A stretch of 64,000 nucleotides of DNA from Anadara kagoshimensis (GCA_021292105.1 CM037874.1:36320185-36384184); one strand, 5' to 3'. Numbered from the stretch's first letter, positions 1 through 12,630 are shown. Numbers and translations are program-made. Notes: generated by a model not told the origin, from the letters alone.

Positions 1-93
1 TGGTAATTTTTTACTTTGATAGTTGGATTGTAGTTTTAACATGGATCGGTATATCTGTTTCACTTGATTTCACACGTGTTAGAGGTATCATTC

Positions 94-395
94 TGGCACC
101 CCAGATAGAAAAATCCATAAAAAGACAGGTGCAAGATATCTCCATCTTGTACCCCCTTGTGCAAGATAGCCTACACGCTGTTTTTCCCGCAAAATTTTAT
201 CAACAAAATCAGAGGTGTATCGAAAGTTGAAATTGATTTAAAATTGAAAAATTGTACTTTCTGATGCAAGAAATAGAATCAATCACTACTTGTGGTGCCA
301 GATAAGGAACTCTCAACCCTCGTTCTAATATATTTGGTCCAGAACTCGGGTTGAGATTTCCCTATCTGGCACCACGAGTAGTGATAGATTCTATT
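94..395. mobile_element. 302-bp left-arm-only insertion with inner hairpin
   Basis: The right arm reads straight through at about 39573 (CGGAATGATACC), while the left arm has about 302 extra bases between GGTATCATTC and ATTCCGAAG. The insert holds a near-perfect hairpin: AGAATCAATCACTACTTG near 266 pairs with the sequence ending near 394. Possible short target duplication ATTC. Family not recognised. Confidence 0.7.
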
Positions 396-1010
396 ATTCC
401 GAAGCTTCCGGCTTCAATTCCTTGACGGAAGTTCACTAGTTTGAGGCAATGTGCCTGTTTTCAAATTCTTTACAATGCTTTTCAGATTGTATTAGTAATT
501 TGAAATCTATCCCTGTTTATATCTTATTATTACAATATTAATATTGAAACAAATTTGCTTTGCTTAATCAACAAATTGTAACTACCACACATGTACTTCT
601 AAATATGGATTGCAGCAAGGAACATGAAACTGAAAATAATGGAAAAAAGAAACCATATATTGATTCCACTGAGAGAAAATGTTTTCAATTTTGACACAGG
701 ATCTTATACCACAAAGTTTTCCATTTTAGAGAAATGATGAATGATATTTTAGACCTCCGTCCATATCGGCTACTTTAAAAAATGCATTGATCTATGATTG
801 TTTCTGCAACTAACTTTGTAGTATGAAAATGTGTTATTTTTTATCACACTTCATATTTCACCAGTGTTTGTATTGAACAAGCTTTATTTAGTGAGATGTT
901 ACCGCAATTTGTCTTTATGTCCTGACTTGACTGGAACAAAACGCAAAATGTCTATGCTAGTACACTGAAACATTCGTTAAAAATACTGATCTGTCAATTA
1001 TCCCGACACT

Positions 1011-1430
1011 GGTTTAACCAGACAGTTGATTTCAATGATACCCTTTGACTTAAAGAGTAACTTGTCAAAAGGTTTTAACTTAGGAGTTAACACTGGTTGA
1101 ACCATGCAGTTGATTTCAATGATACCCTTTGACTTAATTAAAGAGTAACTTGTCAAAAGGTTTTAACTTAGAAGTTAACACTGGTTAAACCATGCAGTTG
1201 ATTTCAATGATACCCTTTGACTTAATTAAAGAGTAACTTGTCAAAAGGTTTTAACTTAGAAGTTAACACTGGTTAAACCATGCAGTTGATTTTAATGATA
1301 CCCTTTGACTTAAAGAGTAACTTGTCCAAAGGTTTTAACTTAGGAGTTAATACTGGTTAAACCATGCAGTTGATTTCAATGATACCCTTTGACTTAAAGA
1401 GTAACTTATCAAAAAGTTTTAACTTAGGGG
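1011..1430 (+). repeat. 84/88-bp tandem repeat, 5 copies
   Basis: Units start at intervals of 84, 88, 88 and 84 bases, each with GTTGATTTCAATGATACCC and AGAGTAACTTGTC. The 4-base length difference is a TTAA insertion in two units. The right arm has only two copies (about 38780..38950). Confidence 0.9.
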
Positions 1431-1589
1431 TTTCTTTTAAAATTCAAATGACAAAAAGATAAACCCTTGTTTTGTACAAATTAATACAGGAACATACTTG
1501 GTTGACCTTATATATCATCTTGAAGACATCACAATATTTATGACAAATGTGATATCTTTATATCCAAAATTACCTTAAATATGTTTTTG

Positions 1590-1785
1590 ACGTCTCATAC
1601 TTCCATGTCCCTATCAAATCTCAATTTTGATTACAAACGTGGTGGTGTAGCGAGCTAAAAAAGAGTTGATTACACCTCAGAGGAACCGGCCTCACTTCCA
1701 GTTTAACCTAATTTGTCAGTTTTCGAAATTATTTATTTTGCTTTGCATTATGATTATGACATTGTATACCATGTTTGTTTTTATC
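1590..1785 (+). repeat. Family A interspersed repeat
   Basis: Partial copy with the family hallmarks GGCCTCACTTCC, AACCTAATTTGTCAGTTT and the terminal ATGTTTGTTTTT. Mirrored at 38430..38640 and therefore older than the palindrome. Confidence 0.6.
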
Positions 1786-2139
1786 TTAACGTCCACATTA
1801 TCTCCAAATTGTAATATCTATTGCATTTGAATGACGCCATTTAGGTCTTTATAAAATTTGCCCTAAAAGAGAAATGACAGTATCTATCCAATAAACACAT
1901 GAATGAACAGTAACTTTTATTCTGAATTCCAATAAATTAATTTGAAGCCTGAAATCACAATGTTATAACTGTTGTTATATAGGTAAATATTCATCGTCAT
2001 TGTCACACAACAATTACAACAAATTAAATACAATACATAATTTCAATTACAGATAAGTAGGTTTACATTTATTATAATTCCTATTGTATTTCTAACATCA
2101 TTCTCGTAAACAAAATATGGTTAACATATGGAGGCAAAT

Positions 2140-2410
2140 AATATTTATTTTCTTAATTTGGTTTTAGTTAAAATTTGAAATTCCTTAAAACCTAAGTTAT
2201 ACTCCCTCATGCAAAGTTTTTTCCCTAGCTAAATTTATGTTTATAGGTAAAATATAACTAATACCTTGGACATCTTTTCAACATCTCAAAAATATAATTT
2301 TCTTCTAAGCGCTACTGATGAGGAATGTTATTCCGAAACGGCCGTTTAGTGGTGTAAAATTGAAACCAGTAGAACTTGTAAATATTTAGCATCATCAGTA
2401 ATAATGTTTT
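2140..2410 (+). repeat. Family B interspersed repeat
   Basis: Shows the family B core TCATGCAAAGTTTTTTCCCTAG, a CAACATCTCAAAAATAT stretch and CCGAAACGGCCGTTTAGTGG. It lies just beyond the end of the left lectin gene and is mirrored at 37820..38100. Confidence 0.6.
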
Positions 2411-2558
2411 TATGTCTGGATTTTTGATTATGTTTCTAAAATAAACTATTAAAACATATATTTGATAAAAGTCAACGCAGTGAAGAACAAAACATAATAC
2501 AATTTAATGAGAGATGGCCTCTACCTAATTATAGGAAGGAATTTTCTGCACAATTGAA

Positions 2559-2788
2559 TTAAAACATTTTTCTTTGACATATAAAACCTTGTGTATTATC
2601 ACAATTGTTGTCCTTTAAACGGTTCTTTACAAATCTTAAGCAATCCCCATCTTTCGTCGATGTTTTCCCGACTGCATTGTCCAGTACAACTAAATCCCAA
2701 GAAAATGAGACAGTGTCTTTAGATAATATGCTTTCATCCACCCATTTCCATTTACCTTCCTCTACCATATCTGTTGCACCAACCCACT
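2559..2788 (-). CDS. Exon 5, left copy: end of C-type lectin domain
   Basis: Terminal exon with WVGATDMVEEGKWKWVDES, then DGDCLRF, NNC and GFICQRK, ending RKMF and TAA. Cysteines GDC, NNC and FIC complete the fold. The long-loop region between WVD and GDC, which contacts ligand in lectins, lacks EPN/QPD. It differs from the right copy at about 24 of 74 residues. Confidence 0.8.
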
Positions 2789-5700
2789 CTGAATATAAAA
2801 AGTCAAGCGTTATAACTGCTACGTGCTTAAAACCTATTTACATAAACAAAAAAGTTCTGAAAATATTTGATAGATTTTTACATACAAGGGACTTGGAAAA
2901 CAGTGATTACAACTGTTCGAAGTAAACTTGTTATATATTTTTCAAGGTTATATTTAACTTTTCTATCTAGGACCATGGCGTTGTTTACATTAAATTATTT
3001 CTATAGTAACCAACAAATCGGATATGATCAATTGATTAAAATATTTAACTTATTACATTTATACAGTGTGTTTAAGATGATTGTCTCCAAGTTGGGTGTT
3101 CATTAAAGTAATAAGGGACGTACACTTCAAATAAAACATGTGTTGTAAAAAAGGTATTCATTATATCATTGTATTAATGACATTACATGTATTAATTTGT
3201 ATCAAAAAGACGGCGCGATGGCCTAATGGATAAGACGTCAGTCTTCAAATCCAAGGTCTCTCATCGCTGTGAGTTGGAGTCCCGCTCGGACCACATGTGG
3301 GAAAGTGAATTTTCCTTACCGTTGGCCTTTACTGATTCACCTGGTATCAGTATAATGGACTGGGGCAGTGGTTCGCTTGTCTGCGGCGTACTGACTCTGT
3401 GAGCTAGCACGGTAAAGTCGCCCTGAGTGCGCGCTAGTACAAGGCAGACCATACAACACACTCGCACTTCACATGCATACACAAAATTGTTCATAGATTA
3501 ATAAATAGTTCTCGTCGCGAATAGCTGAAAAATTGCTGATGCGACGTTAAGCAACATTCAACAACAACAACAATGTATCAATTAAAATCGCAATCACAAA
3601 GCAAAAACTTTGAAATTGGCAAATGACGTTTGTATAAGAATAAAAAATGTCGATGATTACATTATTACAAGCGCATAAAAATTTATAGTTATTAGAAAAC
3701 TGTGGTCTTGTTACAATTTGTAAACCATTAGCTCATTGGCTGAACATAAAAAGTATTCGAAAATCTTAACCATATATAAATTCATATTTAGATTCATCAT
3801 TAGAGATTGATAAACTTCCTACTGTCAAAGAAAGGCTTAAATGATTAATTCGACGTTGAACATCATTATAATAGCAAGAAAAATATTATGTTTACTTACT
3901 TGAATTGAGATTCGTCGCATTGATGGTTTTATAGATCTCTGACGTATTGATGATGATTAAATCGGCATTTTCTCCTTGACATATTTTTCGAGCGTCTGTC
4001 CAGTTTTTAAATTCATTATGGACTTTCAAACATAAATTGATATCTTCTTTAAATTGGTATCCTGCTGTTTGGCATATTTCTTTGAAACTATTACCTGAAA
4101 ACATATAATGAGAAACAGGTTTAAAAGCAATACCAAAATCTAATATGCAGACAATGCCGTTATTATTCGTCTTATATTACATACTTTCTATAACAATCGA
4201 AAATAATAACTTTCCAAATTAGTATCTAAGCACATTCCTGTTTTATTCCTACAGTCAATATTAAGGTTAAATGTTTGTTTGCATTTGTTATTAAACAGCA
4301 ACCATAGCACCTACATTCTAGAACCAAGCGGTAAAGACTGGTTCCAAACCCAGAAATACTATATTACCAATTGTATGTATAGATCAAAAGCTTTTATATC
4401 TGTCCGCGTTCAAATTGTAATCCAAAAAGCAAAGTCAAACCTATTAAAATAAACACGTTCACTTCAACCAAAGAATTGAGGCCGATAATGTTAGCTAAAG
4501 CTGCTTATAACGAAGTTTATAAAGCTGAGGATTTGACTTTGTTATAGCCAGACTCTACTATAAATCTGTATTATGAGCAATGTAAATTTACCTTTATTGC
4601 ACGTTAAGTTGAGAGTTGACCATTGTCCGTTAGGTTGGCAATAGACAGTACTTGTGATGTCAGTCATTTCATCACAGCTGTATGTTCTGTGATAATGTAT
4701 ACCAATGCCATTCCCGTCTGTTTGTGATGCAGCGCTAGTAGTTGGAATATTTAAACCACAGTCTGAAATAGCAAAGAATACATAGTAGTAAAACATAAAC
4801 GACAAATAAAACCAAGGGTAAGAATAACAAAAATTATATGAAACTTAGTTTGGAAAAAAATTAATAAAATTTTTGACTCAATAAAAATACATGATTCTCA
4901 ATAGAAGGTCGACATTTTCAACTGAAAATCTTGGTCATTGCAACTGTTAATATTACGAAAAAGTCAAGAAAATCTTAATAAAGATGAACATAGGGAAAAA
5001 AACAACACCTTTTTTCTAAAACAAAAAGCAATCATACCAATCCATACCCATATCGCAATCCCAAAGTAAAAACTTTGAAACTAGCAAATAAAAACGCAAA
5101 GTTCCGCCACGGAACTGAGACCGGATGCTGTAAATGGGAGATCCCTTATGTCACTCGATTGCTACACCCATAACGTGTGAAATCAAAATTGAGACTAAAA
5201 GAAACATGGTACCATGGGGCATCAAATATATCAATGGAAATGTTGGGAGACAGAGGTATCATAAAACAAAATATTATTAGCGGCGTGGCTATTCCATTCT
5301 AGAACTTTCTTTAATCGGATTTTAGAACGTGTTGGAGATAAATAGTTACATTAAATGAATAGAAATATTAAAAAAGCACATGTTTGTTTTTTTTTCAAGG
5401 CCAGCCTTGTTCCCATGACTACATCACAACAAATTGATGTTATATTAATAATGTTTTGGATCTTACTATGTTACTAAATCTTAAGAAAAATCAAGTTTCA
5501 TTTATTTAAAAATAGTTTATTTACTTTGTTTAATTGAAATAATAAAGTAGATTAATTTCACATACGTTAAAACAAAAACACGAATTATGGACAGTCAATA
5601 TACATATCGGTAATGTTACCTACGTTTATTTTGAATCTATGGTGATAAAGAATATTATTATGACTGAAGATTTTGACTATTTGTATAGTTAATTGTGAAG

Positions 5701-8700
5701 TGTAAAATTCAAATAAATTAATAATCATCTATTTTAAGTTGGTTGATCATTTTGAGAAAGTTCAGCTTTGCACTGATGGAAATCAACTTTCAGTCTTTGT
5801 CGCGAATTACATGATGTGTTGTCGATAATTTCGCTGTTTTAATTTTGAATAAAATATGACTTTGTGAATCATCATCAATAATATACTGATATCGTTTTTT
5901 CAAACATTTAAATGCATCGATGAAAGTAGACGATCGATCATTAGCAATGCCTTGAAAGCTGTAATGTAATGAATAAGTTGTTACTAGGGCTTAAATGTTG
6001 TCAAACACCACCCTGTCAGAACACAGAAAAAACTCGAATGCTAACACTGATTTTTGTAACATTGAGTTCTTGGTACTTAAAATCCAAAAATTTAAACGAG
6101 AATGCTTGTAATTGGCCATTGTAATCAATATTATACCAGTTTTAATTTTACAGCATTAGACAGTCGTTTCGGAAAATAATTCCCTATCAGTAACTTTGAA
6201 AACAAAATTGTTTTTAAGATGTTGAAAAGATACCCAAAGGACAAACATATATTTTATCAAATAAAGCTAAAATATACTTTGCATGAGGGAGTATACCTTA
6301 GTTTTTGTGGAATTTCAAATTTTAACTAGTAGCATTTAGACAATAGTGTATTTCTGACAATTTTACACAATTATTGCCTACTGGGTCTGTCATATCCTCG
6401 GGATGCCAGCCACCAGCAGAGATTCCGGCTCAGGTATTTAAAGAAAACTAAACAAAATCCTCTTACACAATAGATTAACATACATGCACCAAACTGTTTA
6501 TAAAGTCGTACCAATAATTTTACCCCGTTTTCTTTATTGTCACGCTTGACTGATATTGCAAGCTAAACAGGAGTACTTGCTATTACGTAGCACCCGGCTT
6601 CCCTTCCCAGATGAAGGTTCGGATGTTGAAATTAATTTGGCATTTTTCAAGGGTTTTGCCTTGCTTTTTAGCTTGTTATTTGAACAAACAGTTGTAGACT
6701 GGAGCGTTTGTTTTTCATATCTGTTTCATGTTTCGAACTCTATTGTCATATTTTAAAACGGAACATTTCCAAATCCGTTTTGTTTTCGTTTCAAGTCCGA
6801 AAATGATCTCAAGACTCAACAGACAGAGATGGAGTAGTCCGATTTATTTACCCAAATCTGATTTAGTACATGTCATAAATTAAACTAAACAATTTCCGCA
6901 AATGGATAGAAATGCCGTTTATTATGAAAAACACCTTAAGGGAAAGTTTTACTGTTGAACGTAATTAAAATTTATGTTATATCCACATGCAAACCGTAGA
7001 CAATTTGTTTTAAATTTTGCAACACTAGACGTTTAAGGTTTATATTTATATATTTCACACATTCTGCTAAACATAAGTTTATTTTAAGGAACCATGTGCG
7101 CGTTCTCTCTCTCTCTCTCTTTTATCTCTCTTTCTCTCGTTCACAAATTATCATATAATGACAAATTTTTTGACGGATAACATTTATTTGGATGATGTTT
7201 TTAGATCCATATTTACAAATTTAAGTTAAAGTTTGTACTATTACCTGAAATTTCACACCATCCCATCGTACTGTTTTCTCTGCATCTCTCATTCATTTGA
7301 CATTTGATACCGTTACAAAACGACCTAAAAATTGTCTAGAAAGTAAAAACAAAATTCAATTAATGAATTATTTTAAGATTTTCCAAGAAATAATTTTCTA
7401 AAATAATTAGTGAATCGGAACGACACAGTTTTTAATAAAAAGATTTACTGTCTCATATGATAATATATTGTTTCCAAACTATTTCAACCTTTACCCGTAT
7501 GAATCACCTGGCCTCATTTCCCTGGTGGAAGTTCACGTGTTTTACTTTATTTGCAAGTTTTTAAAATTTTAAGTTTGCTTTATGATTATGATTTGGATAT
7601 ACATTTGCATTTTTAGGTTGTTTATTTATATACATATGTTTTTGCAATATTGATTCCTCATGAACAAACCCATGACAACATAATTAGAAAGATATACTGT
7701 ATACATATATTTTATCACTTTAAATAATAGTGAAACTACCATAAACAACATCTTGATTTCTGGTAATATATTTTGTATACAGAAGTTTAAAAATATGCAA
7801 ACCGCAACAAATTTGAAAAAAATCCTTTACAGTCAAACCTGTCTATAAAGACCAACCAATGGAACCAGTAAAATGGCCTTTATTGACAGATGTCCTTTAT
7901 ATACAGGTTCAAATAATATGAATAAAGAATAATTTTGATACAATTCCACTGGCCTTTATAAGCAGGTAGTCATTATAGGGAGGTGGCCTTTAAGACAGGT
8001 TGGACTGTACCAGTTTGAACGTTTTGCTTTGCTGTTTTTTAAACATTACGATGGTCGTTATTAGCGTTGCCTACTATTACTAAATCTGTTTTAATTTTGT
8101 AGAATCAAATGGCGGTTTCGGAATAGCAATCATCATTAAAAGTGCTCGATTGAAAATTGTGGAAATCAAAGTTCTTTTAAGATATTGAAATGAAAAAATA
8201 GAAGGGCCAAAATATGTTCTATCAAATTCATCTTGATGGCAATCCAATGAACGATTTAGTATAGCTTAGTTTTTGAGAAATTAGAAGAAATGAGAAAGCA
8301 GAAAATTTTGATGAACAATGCTTATTTGACAATAATTTGTCTTGCCTACTGGGTAAAGTATATTAAAACAGAATATAAGTGGTCTCTATCATTATGAACA
8401 ACAGTAATACTGGTGACATAGCAACGCATGCAGATGTGAAATCTTCTATAACGTCTTTATACCTTAAATCATCTTAGATATATTAGACGTCTTATGGTTC
8501 AATTTTCCTTTCATTTTGAATTTTAATTTCTCGTTGTTATTTTAATTTTAATTTTTTCCCCCTTTTTCAACGTTTCTTAGTTTTTTTTAAAGGTGATAGA
8601 TTTGTGATTGGCTGAATATTGTTTCGATACTGCTGGTGGATGTTTTCCCTAGTATATCACAAACTCAGTAGGCAATAATTGTGTATTATTGTCAGAAATA

Positions 8701-11683
8701 CACCATTGTCTAAATTTGCTGCTGGTTAAAAAGTTTAATTCCTCAAAAACTAAGATTAACTCGCTCATGCAAAGTATTTCCTAAGTTAAATTTGGTAAAA
8801 TATATTTGGTCCTTTGAGTATCTTTTCAACATCTTGAAAAAATTTCGATTTCATTATTTTGGTCAAAGCACCACTAATGCCGAGGAATAGTATTCAGAAA
8901 TGGCCGTTTAGTGCTGCTAAATGAAACTTGTATGATATGTTGTTAAAACCATTGATATGATATTATGCTGGTGGACGTTTACTTGAAGATATCACAAACA
9001 CAGAAGGCAATTATTGTGTAAAATTGTCAGATATAAACTATTGTCTTATTTGCTGCTAGGTATAATTTTTGTCCAAGCACTACTGATGAGGATTCGTATT
9101 CTCTACCGAGTACTGCTGGTAATTTAAGCTGGTATAATATGTAATTAAACCCACCGAGCCTGTATTTATGTTGGTGGATGTTTCCCAGAGGATATCACAA
9201 TATTAAATTTGCTGCTAGGTTAAATTTGAAATACTTCAAAAACTAAGGTATACTCCTTCATGCAAGGTATTTTCTTAGTTTTATCTGGTAAAAAGTTTTT
9301 TTAGATGTCTTTTCAACTTTATGAGAAAACTTTCGTTTTCATAAATTTGGTCCGAGCATTACCGGTGAAGAATTGTAATTCCGAAAAGGCCGTCTAGTTT
9401 TGTTAACTAAATATCTACAGACTATACCCCACTTGAACAAGCATAGAAAATCCGAATGACTTATTTAAAAAATCGTCATGGCTGACAAAAGAAAGATATC
9501 CCATCAAACCGGAGATACTAAAGGTGTTAATGCAAATTTTTTTGTTGTGTGCTGTTATTTATTTTTTTTTCTTTTAGGCATTTTTCTTTCATGTGATATA
9601 AACTATTACCTACTACGGTATTTGAAAACCACATTATTGAAATTATGATCGCAAATCATCATTTAAATATTTTTCACAAACATTAACCACAAGAAGAAAA
9701 ACGTGTGTCATTTTTCAACCACTAAAATGCTTCTTTTTTCTTGACAGAAATATTGAACAGATAATCATTCTGTCATATAAATATAATAAAGCATTTTAAA
9801 GGAGTCATTTACATCTTAGACAACTGTTTCGGTTAAAGTTAACTTGTCTAAGAAGATAACAGAAGGGTCAGTTGTTCGAAGCCTTATTGGTATTGGTTAA
9901 ATCAATGATAAACACCTATTCAAAATATTAATAAAAATAAACACATCCTTATTAAATTGATATTTTCATATTGATCAACGTGTTTTAATTTTTTAATTTT
10001 GTGAAATTCCTTTTTTTTCAATTTTCATATTTAAAACTTTGCAAAATTTAAAAGTTGAATAATCGACTGATTTAGGTAATCAAGGTTTGAACAGCTTGTC
10101 CTGTTCTCTGAAAGGAGCGATATTGCATTTACTAGTAGATTTTTTAAAAACAATGAAGAAAAGATAAAAAAAAATAAAACAATATATAACAAAATGAATG
10201 GAGAATAGTTATAAGTACTTAAATATTTATATACTGCCAACAAGACTATTATTTAACTATCATATAGCTATAATTGTTGTCTAACGTGTTTTCATTCTGC
10301 AGTATTAAAACGGAGTACATTCCTTATCAGTAGTGCTTGGACAAACAATGTAAAATCAAATAGATTTTGAAATGAGAAAAAATAGAAAAACCAAAATTTA
10401 TTTTACGAAATCAACCCAAGGCAACTCTAAACAATGAAGCATAGCTTAATTTGAAGCAATTTAAGATTTACAAAGCAGCTAAGAAAGTTATGAACTATAA
10501 GCCATTTTTGGCCCCAAACCAGATTTTAACGTTTTTTCTGTAGAATTTATTCCGAGATTCAGTCTTTGTAAAAGTGAGCAAAACTTTACATTGAAACAAT
10601 ACATAACAAAATAAAAGAACAAAATTTAATATTTATTATGCCAACAAGACTACTATCTAATTTCACATGCGGAAGAACATATCACGAGGTGACTTTGCCA
10701 CTGAGTGTTATATTTGCCGCATGTTAACGACGACCCATGTATTCTACGATATACCACGGGTAAATGTTGATCATTGCAATTCTAACATAACTTGGATAAT
10801 AAGGATTAGATGAACATTGCGAACTCTTTCTTCGGAAGTACATTTCACTATCTATTAGCAAAAAGGTTCATTGAAACAATTCGGCTGTTGAGATTACCTC
10901 CAATGAAATAAATGATTTTATGAATGAAAATTACGTCACAACCATTGCTCACGACACGGAGCATGACGTCATAAGATAAGCAAGAGAATGCGTCATTAAA
11001 ACGGAACAGCGATAGGTATATCGTTTGTTATACCACGGTGGCTCTCTTCATGTTTCATATTAGGAAATGATGTTTATCTAACAATCTACAATGTTTTGCC
11101 TCCTAAGTTACGGTATCCTTGTGAATGTTCAGTTCACAAACAAAGTTACCAATCAACCCAGAGGTTGTAATAATTAATAACTCTTTACAAATACAAAGAT
11201 TTAAAATATAAAAATTTAAGAAACCTCTCCTTTTTCTTACATTTAAGAATTAAAGTTTATTTGTGCTTTTCTCTTTAATTTCATACATAATAGCTATATC
11301 TACAATAGTAATTGAATAAGAAAACTTACCTGATCCCAATATACCATGTCGCCATACATAGATCCTATCTCGTGTTTAATAGCATCATTTTCTGACGGTG
11401 TTCCTGATTCATAGTTTAGTTCACAAATTTGAAGAGTTGTGCTGTAGTTTATTGATTCACATCTTGTTGTGTGGAGACATTCCTTGACGCATCTCAAAAT
11501 TGACCCCTCCAAAACATGTCGTATTAGGGCATTGTGAAGACGCTTGTTCCATTTCAAGCTTGCCTGACCTTCCAGAAGAGCGTTCACTTGCAACTTGTTG
11601 ATTTGAACATTGACTGTAATTTGTACCAATGTAATGCTTAAACATATGAAGAACAATTGAATGTCCCTTCTTATGTGAAGCAT
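2559..11683 (-). CDS. Secreted PAN-CCP-C-type lectin protein, left copy (5 exons)
   Basis: Five exons on the minus strand join with matching phases: 11330..11683 (phase 0 end), 7245..7335, 4592..4762, 3900..4094 and 2559..2788 (phase 1 between each). The coding length is 1041 bases, giving 346 residues. Domain order is signal peptide (about 1-25), PAN/apple region (about 45-110), short Cys-rich linker, sushi/CCP domain, then a C-type lectin-like domain split over the last two exons. Such multi-domain secreted lectins act in invertebrate glycan recognition; the ligand here is unknown. The usual calcium-site motifs (EPN or QPD, and WND) are not visible, so calcium-dependent sugar binding is doubtful. 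The ATG at 11683 is the first in frame and is directly followed by the hydrophobic leader. A mirrored paralogue lies at 30181..37659. Confidence 0.8.
3212..3573 (+). mobile_element. tRNA-derived SINE with AAC tail (left, intron 4)
   Basis: The head resembles a tRNA: GGCGCGATGGCCTAATGGAT is A-box-like and GAGTTGGAGTCCCGC is B-box-like. A unique body follows, ending GATGCGACGTTAAGCAACA and an (AAC)n tail. In the right arm the flanking duplication is clean: TGTATCAATTAAAA on both sides, 14 bases, as expected for target-primed reverse transcription. Non-autonomous; it inserted before the arms separated. Confidence 0.85.
3900..4094 (-). CDS. Exon 4, left copy: first part of C-type lectin domain
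   Basis: 65 codons, phase 1-1, acceptor TTTTCAG and donor TCAA|GTAAGT. It has the N-terminal extra disulfide pair seen in long-form lectin domains (EICQ and NLCLK). The classic stretch follows: NWTDARKICQGENADL, then IIINT. About 17 of 195 bases differ from the right copy, nearly all in the 3' half. Confidence 0.8.
4592..4762 (-). CDS. Exon 3, left copy: sushi/CCP domain
   Basis: 57 codons starting DCGLNIP and ending NLTCNK. The cysteines DCG, YSCDE, VYCQPNGQW and LTC match the four-Cys sushi/complement control protein fold, including the W between Cys 3 and Cys 4. It is a symmetric phase 1-1 exon, typical of this movable module. Only about 4 of 171 bases differ from the other copy. Confidence 0.85.
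5035..5270 (-). repeat. Family A copy upstream of left exon 3
   Basis: Opposite-strand copy, with CCAATCCATACCCATATCGC and GTTCCGCCACGGAACTGAG. It lies in intron 2 about 270 bases before the CCP exon and is mirrored at 34740..34945. Confidence 0.6.
5310..6890. other. Left-arm-only block in intron 2
   Basis: The left intron 2 is about 1.45 kb longer than the right. Homology stops after GCGGCGTGGCTATTCCATTC and resumes near GATAGAAATGCCGTTTATTATG. About 150 unrelated bases take this place in the right arm. The block contains a family B copy (about 6150..6420) and a family A fragment (about 6585..6740). It is a replacement rather than a clean insertion; no terminal repeats found. Confidence 0.6.
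7245..7335 (-). CDS. Exon 2, left copy: Cys-rich linker
   Basis: 91 bases between acceptor TTTCTAG and donor TTTCAG|GTAATA. It encodes SFCNGIKCQMNERC followed by GWCEIS, with five cysteines. Phase 0 entry and phase 1 exit match exons 1 and 3. It is too short to be recovered as a free-standing ORF; I found it by the splice sites and by its conservation in the other arm. Confidence 0.75.
7830..8007. mobile_element. 178-bp MITE (CAGTCAAACCTGTC ends), left arm
   Basis: Ends CAGTCAAACCTGTCT and its inverted partner GACAGGTTGGACTG, flanked by TA on both sides, as in Tc1/mariner-type elements. The interior has repeated GGCCTTTATA and ACAGGT motifs. Mirrored at 33409..33586 at the same length. Confidence 0.8.
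8080..9415 (+). repeat. Cluster of about four to five family B units
   Basis: A unit of roughly 300-350 bases recurs head to tail with gaps. Each has a GAAACGGCCGTTTAGT-like core, a GGATATCACAAAC and AATTGTGTAAAATTGTCAG segment, and CTCATGCAAAG. Copies are unequal and degraded. The mirrored cluster in the right arm (about 32450..33345) has fewer units. Family not recognised. Confidence 0.6.
10290..10480 (-). repeat. Family B fragment, left intron 1
   Basis: Contains TTCCTTATCAGTAGTGCTTGGACAAA-type sequence and a degraded A-rich tail. Mirrored at about 31420..31590. The rest of intron 1 (9,420-11,320) shows nothing else I can name. Confidence 0.5.
11330..11683 (-). CDS. Exon 1, left copy: signal peptide and PAN domain
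   Basis: 118 codons ending at a CAG|GTAAGT donor. Residues about 10-25 (LFFICLSITLVQITV) are a hydrophobic leader. The PAN/apple part shows CVKECLHTTRC and QICELNY, the usual spacing of core cysteines. A good acceptor (TTTCGACAG) lies 14 bases before the ATG, so a non-coding leader exon is likely upstream. The frame runs open further upstream but without an ATG. Confidence 0.8.
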
Positions 11684-12107
11684 GGTTAAGTCTAAACTGT
11701 CGAAAGCAAAATTGTTTATTAAATATTCTAAAAGTGGATTAAAACATAAGCGATTGGATGTACATATTTTGTATGACAACCTACTATATATCTGATGTTA
11801 TTGAACAAAAAAAAGATTAATTATGAATGGAATCTCAAAAAAACGCGCTATGAGCATTGAGGCATATGAAACATTACAAAAATTGAACGCACAAATTGAA
11901 ATCATAATAAGGCAGTTCTTTAGCTGTTTGAATAAAATATAATTCTATCTTCATGGTAAGTATTACATTACTTGGCATTATTGCATAACACGGCGTAACA
12001 GGCGATGACGTAAGGTTGTCTTCTAAAGTAAATATAAGTGAAATATTCATGATTTGGACATAAAAACTCAACTCTTTTCATATATCATATGTAAACATAT
12101 ATGACTA

Positions 12108-12320
12108 CAGTACAGATCTGTCGAAAGTTTAACACTGAGTTACAGAAAAAGGGTCCAAGCTAAGTGGCTTACATATGGATAGGTAGCGATCGGAGAGCTG
12201 CCAAGGGATATTAAGCGGCTGCCGAAAATAGCGTAATATAGGTAACAAGGGGTTAAGGTGAACTGTCGATTCGGTACTAATTCGCTAGCTTAGTGTTAAA
12301 TTTTCGACAAGCCTGTACTG
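12108..12320. mobile_element. 213-bp MITE (CAGTACAGAYCTGTCGAAA ends), left arm
   Basis: Terminal inverted repeats CAGTACAGATCTGTCGAAA and TTTTCGACAAGCCTGTACTG, flanked by TA dinucleotides. It sits between the TATA box and exon 1 of the left lectin gene. A mirrored copy lies at 29501..29713 and a shorter relative at 46644..46809. Confidence 0.85.
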
Positions 12321-12630
12321 TATCTGTGTGTGCCTGAGTGACCAAATGATCTCAAACCAATGCTTGCTATTTATCTTTGTTCATAGACCAACAATATCTG
12401 GAATAAAACAACACATTGGATTTTCGAAGTTGTTAATTCGTGTGATAAAGCCCTGGGAGCTGTGTAATAATAATAACAACGGAAAGGCTCTATTCTTCAT
12501 AGTAGTTTTTATTCTGGTTGCATACTGAATCCTTGTCTGACGACCTCCAGAGTGGATACATGGTGCCTGTGTGTAGATGTACAGGTGTGTGTCTAGGTAT
12601 ATGTGTGTGTCGAGTGAAACCTGCGACAAC

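Noticed and set aside
3212-3290. Functional tRNA-Arg-like gene
   Set aside because: The anticodon stem does not pair and the sequence continues into a SINE tail with a 14-base target duplication.
12381-12629. 82-residue ORF conserved in both arms (also 29192..29440)
   Set aside because: It has no ATG at its start, lies on the leader side of the TATA box and is conserved only because the whole arm is. It is more likely untranslated leader.
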